From Christensenella sp. UBA1252 (GTDB lineage Bacteria; Bacillota; Clostridia; Christensenellales; CAG-1252), in assembly GCA_002308575.1 (NCBI GenBank), contig DBVY01000036.1, forward strand, positions 55,840-86,992: DNA of 31,153 nucleotides. Reading direction: 5' to 3'. The notes below the pieces were generated by a model, which worked only from the letters and a program-made list of their open reading frames with translations, did not search any database and had not been told where the DNA came from. The position numbers were made by a program, and so were the translations under genes. The stretch's first letter is position 1, and each line of letters begins with the position of its first letter. Positions 29,597 through 31,153 of the stretch are shown in pieces.

Positions 29597-29600
29597 ATTG

Positions 29601-29605
29601 CCTCC
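29601..29605 (-). promoter_or_regulatory. Ribosome binding site of the giant gene
   Basis: GGAGG lies four bases before ATG 29596. It decides the start codon, since the signal peptide begins directly at this Met. Confidence 0.85.
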
Positions 29606-29625
29606 AAGACCTCGTAGCCTTCTTT

Positions 29626-29649
29626 ATACGCGAGCGCATACTCGCGCAT
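29626..29649 (-). promoter_or_regulatory. Hairpin in the 5' leader of the giant gene
   Basis: A nine-pair stem (one G-U pair) with a six-base loop lies about 20 bases upstream of the Shine-Dalgarno sequence. It has no T-tract, so it is not a terminator. It could stabilise the very long transcript at its 5' end or affect translation. It does not cover the ribosome binding site. Confidence 0.5.
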
Positions 29650-29667
29650 AGAATTATACGCAGTAAT

Positions 29668-29695
29668 TTTATAGCGCGCGCCGGCATAAAGTCAA
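29668..29695 (-). promoter_or_regulatory. Promoter of the giant gene
   Basis: A -35 of TTGACT (29695-29690), a 16-base spacer and a -10 of TATAAA (29673-29668) predict a start near 29661 and a leader of about 65 bases. A perfect TATAAT also lies at 29658-29653 but lacks a -35 at the right distance, so it is second choice. The spacer is GC-only for ten bases, unlike the AT-rich surroundings. Confidence 0.6.
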
Positions 29696-29783
29696 TATGT
29701 ATTAATTTTTCTTAATCCTCATTTATTCGAAAAATAATAATTGAGGGATGAGCAGCGGAGTAAAAAGGGGTTTTCTTTAAAAG

Positions 29784-29814
29784 AAAAAAGGACGACAACG
29801 CACCTTGCCGTCCT
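29784..29814 (-). terminator. Intrinsic terminator after the 281-aa lipoprotein gene
   Basis: A ten-pair GC-rich stem (one G-U pair) with a six-base loop is followed by a run of T on the minus strand. It lies about 75 bases after the stop codon at 29890. It separates this gene from the giant gene downstream, which has its own promoter. Confidence 0.85.
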
Positions 29815-29889
29815 CTTTTCAAATCGTTTTTTTCGTTTCGCATCCTCGGCGCGAATGCACAGGGGAAAAAGCCCGAACTATGTCTTTTG

Positions 29890-30735
29890 TTATTTCATAT
29901 CGTAGGCGAAAAACTCGTCCGCGAGAACCGCGATTGTTTTTCCGGAATATTCGGATATTTCCGAATTTATGTTTTTAACGAATTGCGCTTCTTCGAGCTG
30001 CTCTTCAAAGTCCGTTCCGATGATCTCGAACATTTCCGGGAAAGAGATCGTCGCCATCAGATAACGCTTGCGATACAAAACGCCGTCCACGTACTTATCC
30101 TTGCCTTTTTCATCGACGGTCGTAAACGTCAAAATCCCGTTCGAAGCCTCGTAATACCCGGCGTAAACCGTGAAGTTTCCGTCCGTGTCCGCCGAGTACG
30201 CCGTATTGCCGCGGAAACGCAGTTTTTCTCCGTTTGCCGTCATCATAAATTCGCCTTCGAAAGAACTCGGATTCGCGTCCGTTACCGTGTGCGCGAGTTC
30301 CACCGCGCGAAGGCTGAACAAATAGCCGTTATATTGCACGAGTTGCATATTGGCGGTAAAAGAATCGGACAGCGCGTTGAAGATCTCCATCATTCCTTCG
30401 TCCGCGTTCGCGGAAAGCAAGTATTCGCGATACTTTTCTTTAACGACGGTGTTGACGTCCTCGCTGCAAGTAAAGAGATAGGTATCGGGTTTCGAAGTAT
30501 GCGTCACGTTTCCGTGGATCGTAAGCGATCCGTCCATAAAGGTATAGTCGTAGGTTTTGAAATCTTTGCCGAACGTGATGGCGGAACCGAGCTTTACGAA
30601 ACGATCGGATCCCACGTCATAGGTATACAAATGATACGCTTTCCCCGCTTTCAAAGTCGCTTTACAACCCGAAAGCGCCGAGAAGGCAAAAATCAAAATC
30701 AACAGAAATACCGCAACTTTATAAAACTTTTTCAT
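29890..30735 (-). CDS. Small lipoprotein of unknown function, 281 aa
   Basis: Residues 1-23 form a lipoprotein signal: M-K-K and Lys6, a hydrophobic core, and lipobox L-S-G-C, so the mature protein starts at Cys24. The rest alternates short strands with Gly/Asp/Asn turns (for example Y-D-Y-T-F-M-D-G-S-L-T) and one helical stretch near residues 95-130. It ends in a Glu/Phe-rich helix. This could be a beta-barrel of lipocalin-like type, but no signature is present and I cannot name a family. The start is fixed by the signal peptide, yet there is no Shine-Dalgarno sequence; the promoter -10 lies only eight bases upstream. The giant lipoprotein gene follows on the same strand after a strong terminator, so the two are neighbours but not an operon. 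A shared role at the cell surface is possible, not shown. Confidence 0.9.
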   Translation of the reverse strand: MKKFYKVAVFLLILIFAFSALSGCKATLKAGKAYHLYTYDVGSDRFVKLGSAITFGKDFKTYDYTFMDGSLTIHGNVTHTSKPDTYLFTCSEDVNTVVKEKYREYLLSANADEGMMEIFNALSDSFTANMQLVQYNGYLFSLRAVELAHTVTDANPSSFEGEFMMTANGEKLRFRGNTAYSADTDGNFTVYAGYYEASNGILTFTTVDEKGKDKYVDGVLYRKRYLMATISFPEMFEIIGTDFEEQLEEAQFVKNINSEISEYSGKTIAVLADEFFAYDMK

Positions 30736-30743
30736 ATGGAAAA

Positions 30744-30772
30744 ATTATAGCACAATACATTTCTCTTTTCAA
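30744..30772 (-). promoter_or_regulatory. Promoter of the 281-aa lipoprotein gene, leaderless or nearly so
   Basis: TTGAAA (30772-30767), a 17-base spacer and TATAAT (30749-30744) preceded by TGC, i.e. an extended -10. The last -10 base is eight bases before the ATG at 30735, so transcription should start within about two bases of the ATG or on it. No ribosome binding site fits in such a leader. Confidence 0.75.
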
Positions 30773-30844
30773 GTTTATTGAAAAGATTTAATCGAAAGGG
30801 AACGCATTCATCGAAGGACGTAAATTTTTTTTATTCGAAACGAT

Positions 30845-30872
30845 AAAAAAATCTCGGAAAGGATCCGAGATT
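30845..30872 (-). terminator. Intrinsic terminator of tRNA-Gln
   Basis: A perfect nine-pair stem with a five-base loop, followed by a T-tract on the minus strand, starts four bases after the tRNA 3' CCA. It is independent of the lipoprotein promoter 70 bases further on. Confidence 0.9.
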
Positions 30873-30875
30873 CTT

Positions 30876-30949
30876 TGGCAGGAGTAGTAGGAATCGAACC
30901 TACACCATAGGAGTCAGAGGCCTATGTGCTACCACTACACCATACTCCA
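30876..30949 (-). tRNA. tRNA-Gln (anticodon CUG)
   Basis: 74 bases with all four arms and an encoded CCA. The anticodon loop is C-U-C-U-G-A-C, giving CUG, which reads CAG. The T-arm is a perfect five-pair stem with loop UUCGAUU, and the D-stem has one G-U pair. Two oddities: position 1 and position 72 are both U, so the top acceptor pair is U-U instead of the U-A usual in bacterial tRNA-Gln, and 31-39 in the anticodon stem is C-U. Discriminator is G. Both may be tolerated, as pair 1-72 is weak in this tRNA anyway. Confidence 0.93.
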
Positions 30950-30960
30950 ACGACGCTGTT

Positions 30961-30989
30961 ATTATAGTACGATTTTGCCTATAATGCAA
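30961..30989 (-). promoter_or_regulatory. Promoter of tRNA-Gln
   Basis: TTGCAT (30989-30984), a 17-base spacer and a perfect TATAAT (30966-30961). The predicted start is about five bases before the mature tRNA 5' end at 30949. Confidence 0.8.
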
Positions 30990-31047
30990 ACGATTTTATG
31001 AATTTAAGCATTTTTTATCAATGTTGCAAATTATAACCGATTTTTGT

Positions 31048-31076
31048 TTGACAACAGGGCAAAATAATGATAATAT
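31048..31076 (+). promoter_or_regulatory. Promoter of tRNA-Lys
   Basis: A perfect TTGACA (31048-31053), a 17-base spacer and TAATAT (31071-31076). The predicted start near 31083 is about 13 bases before the tRNA. It faces away from the tRNA-Gln promoter, so the 146-bp gap serves both. Confidence 0.8.
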
Positions 31077-31095
31077 TTTCTTCGTTACGGTATAT

Positions 31096-31153
31096 GACCC
31101 ATTAGCTCAGCCGGTAGAGCACTTGACTTTTAATCAAGGTGTCCGGAGTTCGA
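31096..31153 (+). tRNA. tRNA-Lys (anticodon UUU), 3' part cut by the window end
   Basis: The 58 visible bases cover the acceptor 5' strand (GACCCAU), the D-arm, a perfect five-pair anticodon stem with loop C-U-U-U-U-A-A (anticodon UUU), the variable loop and the start of the T-arm up to UUCGA. The sequence is a standard bacterial tRNA-Lys. More tRNA genes may follow beyond the edge. Confidence 0.93.

Larger units (their letters stand above)
7600..29420 (-). repeat. Array of at least 20 diverged beta-rich modules within the giant protein
   Basis: Each module carries an anchor of roughly YY-x-G-x-LYV-x-IP-x-x-GLP-x-x-K-V-x-G, then a short helix (L-x-x-x-I), a variable low-complexity linker, a second helix, and strands that often read LGL-x-LxLP or DLxLSF. 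Anchors lie near 29170, 28290, 26990, 26170, 25340, 24550, 23580, 22690, 21920, 20600, 19760, 18950, 18220, 17430, 14830, 13640, 12400, 10680, 9310, 8190 and 7060. Spacing is usually 0.7-1.4 kb. Amino-acid identity between copies is low, so this is an old repeat and not a recent tandem duplication. I do not recognise the family with confidence. Alternating strands with amphipathic patterning could be a lipid-binding groove or simply a beta-solenoid-like or barrel fold. Confidence 0.7.

Noticed and set aside
29653..29658. TATAAT as the main -10 of the giant gene
   Set aside because: No acceptable -35 lies 16-18 bases upstream (that position is GC-only), whereas TTGACT/TATAAA nearby has proper spacing. 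It is kept as a second choice only.
29890..30750. 287-codon plus-strand ORF opposite the small lipoprotein
   Set aside because: The minus-strand frame has a clear signal peptide and lipobox, promoter and terminator; the plus-strand product is a shadow with no recognisable feature.
30876..31153. tRNA genes as an attachment site for a mobile island carrying the giant gene
   Set aside because: No integrase, no direct repeat of a tRNA end and no transposase are visible in the window.

Overview
The window is almost entirely one gene. A single minus-strand reading frame starts at an ATG at 29596 (with a GGAGG ribosome binding site) and is still open at base 1. This gives at least 9,865 codons with the C-terminus missing. 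The product is an exported lipoprotein of more than 1 MDa. I translated most of the frame by hand and checked the rest at spaced points; I met no in-frame stop and no frame change. All long plus-strand ORFs in this stretch are shadows in exact antisense codon register.

The organism looks like a Bacillota/Clostridia-type bacterium. The evidence is strong Shine-Dalgarno and TTGACA/TATAAT-type promoters, AT-rich intergenic DNA with T-tract intrinsic terminators, two Gram-positive-style lipoprotein signal peptides, and a tRNA-Gln with encoded CCA. An uncultured gut clostridial lineage is plausible, but there is no marker gene to settle it.

Layout from the N-terminus (right) to the left edge. Residues 1-24 are a lipoprotein signal. 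Residues of about 60 to 7330 (29.4 kb down to 7.6 kb) hold at least 20 diverged copies of a beta-rich module, each with a strand pair reading roughly YY-x-G-x-LYV-x-IP-x-x-GLP, then a variable Ala/Glu/Ser-rich linker, then a helix and more strands. One coiled coil lies near residues 558-680. Nine cysteine-rich clusters (about 186 Cys by my count) interrupt the protein; most sit in the variable linker, one inside an Ig-like repeat. Some shorter X2-like beta modules lie between the main modules. A non-repetitive section (7.6-5.8 kb) carries a DxNxDGxxD calcium-loop motif. The last 5.8 kb is an array of about 18 Ig-like (Big_4-like) repeats marked by a G-Y-Q motif. The architecture suggests a lipid-anchored, very long surface fibre or adhesin; a lipid-binding role for the N-terminal modules is only a hypothesis.

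To the right of the giant gene, as separate transcription units, lie: a 281-residue lipoprotein of unknown function (minus strand, apparently on a leaderless or nearly leaderless transcript, ended by a strong terminator); tRNA-Gln(CUG) on the minus strand with its own promoter and terminator; and the 5' part of tRNA-Lys(UUU) on the plus strand, cut by the window end. The two tRNA genes are divergently transcribed from a 146-bp intergenic region.
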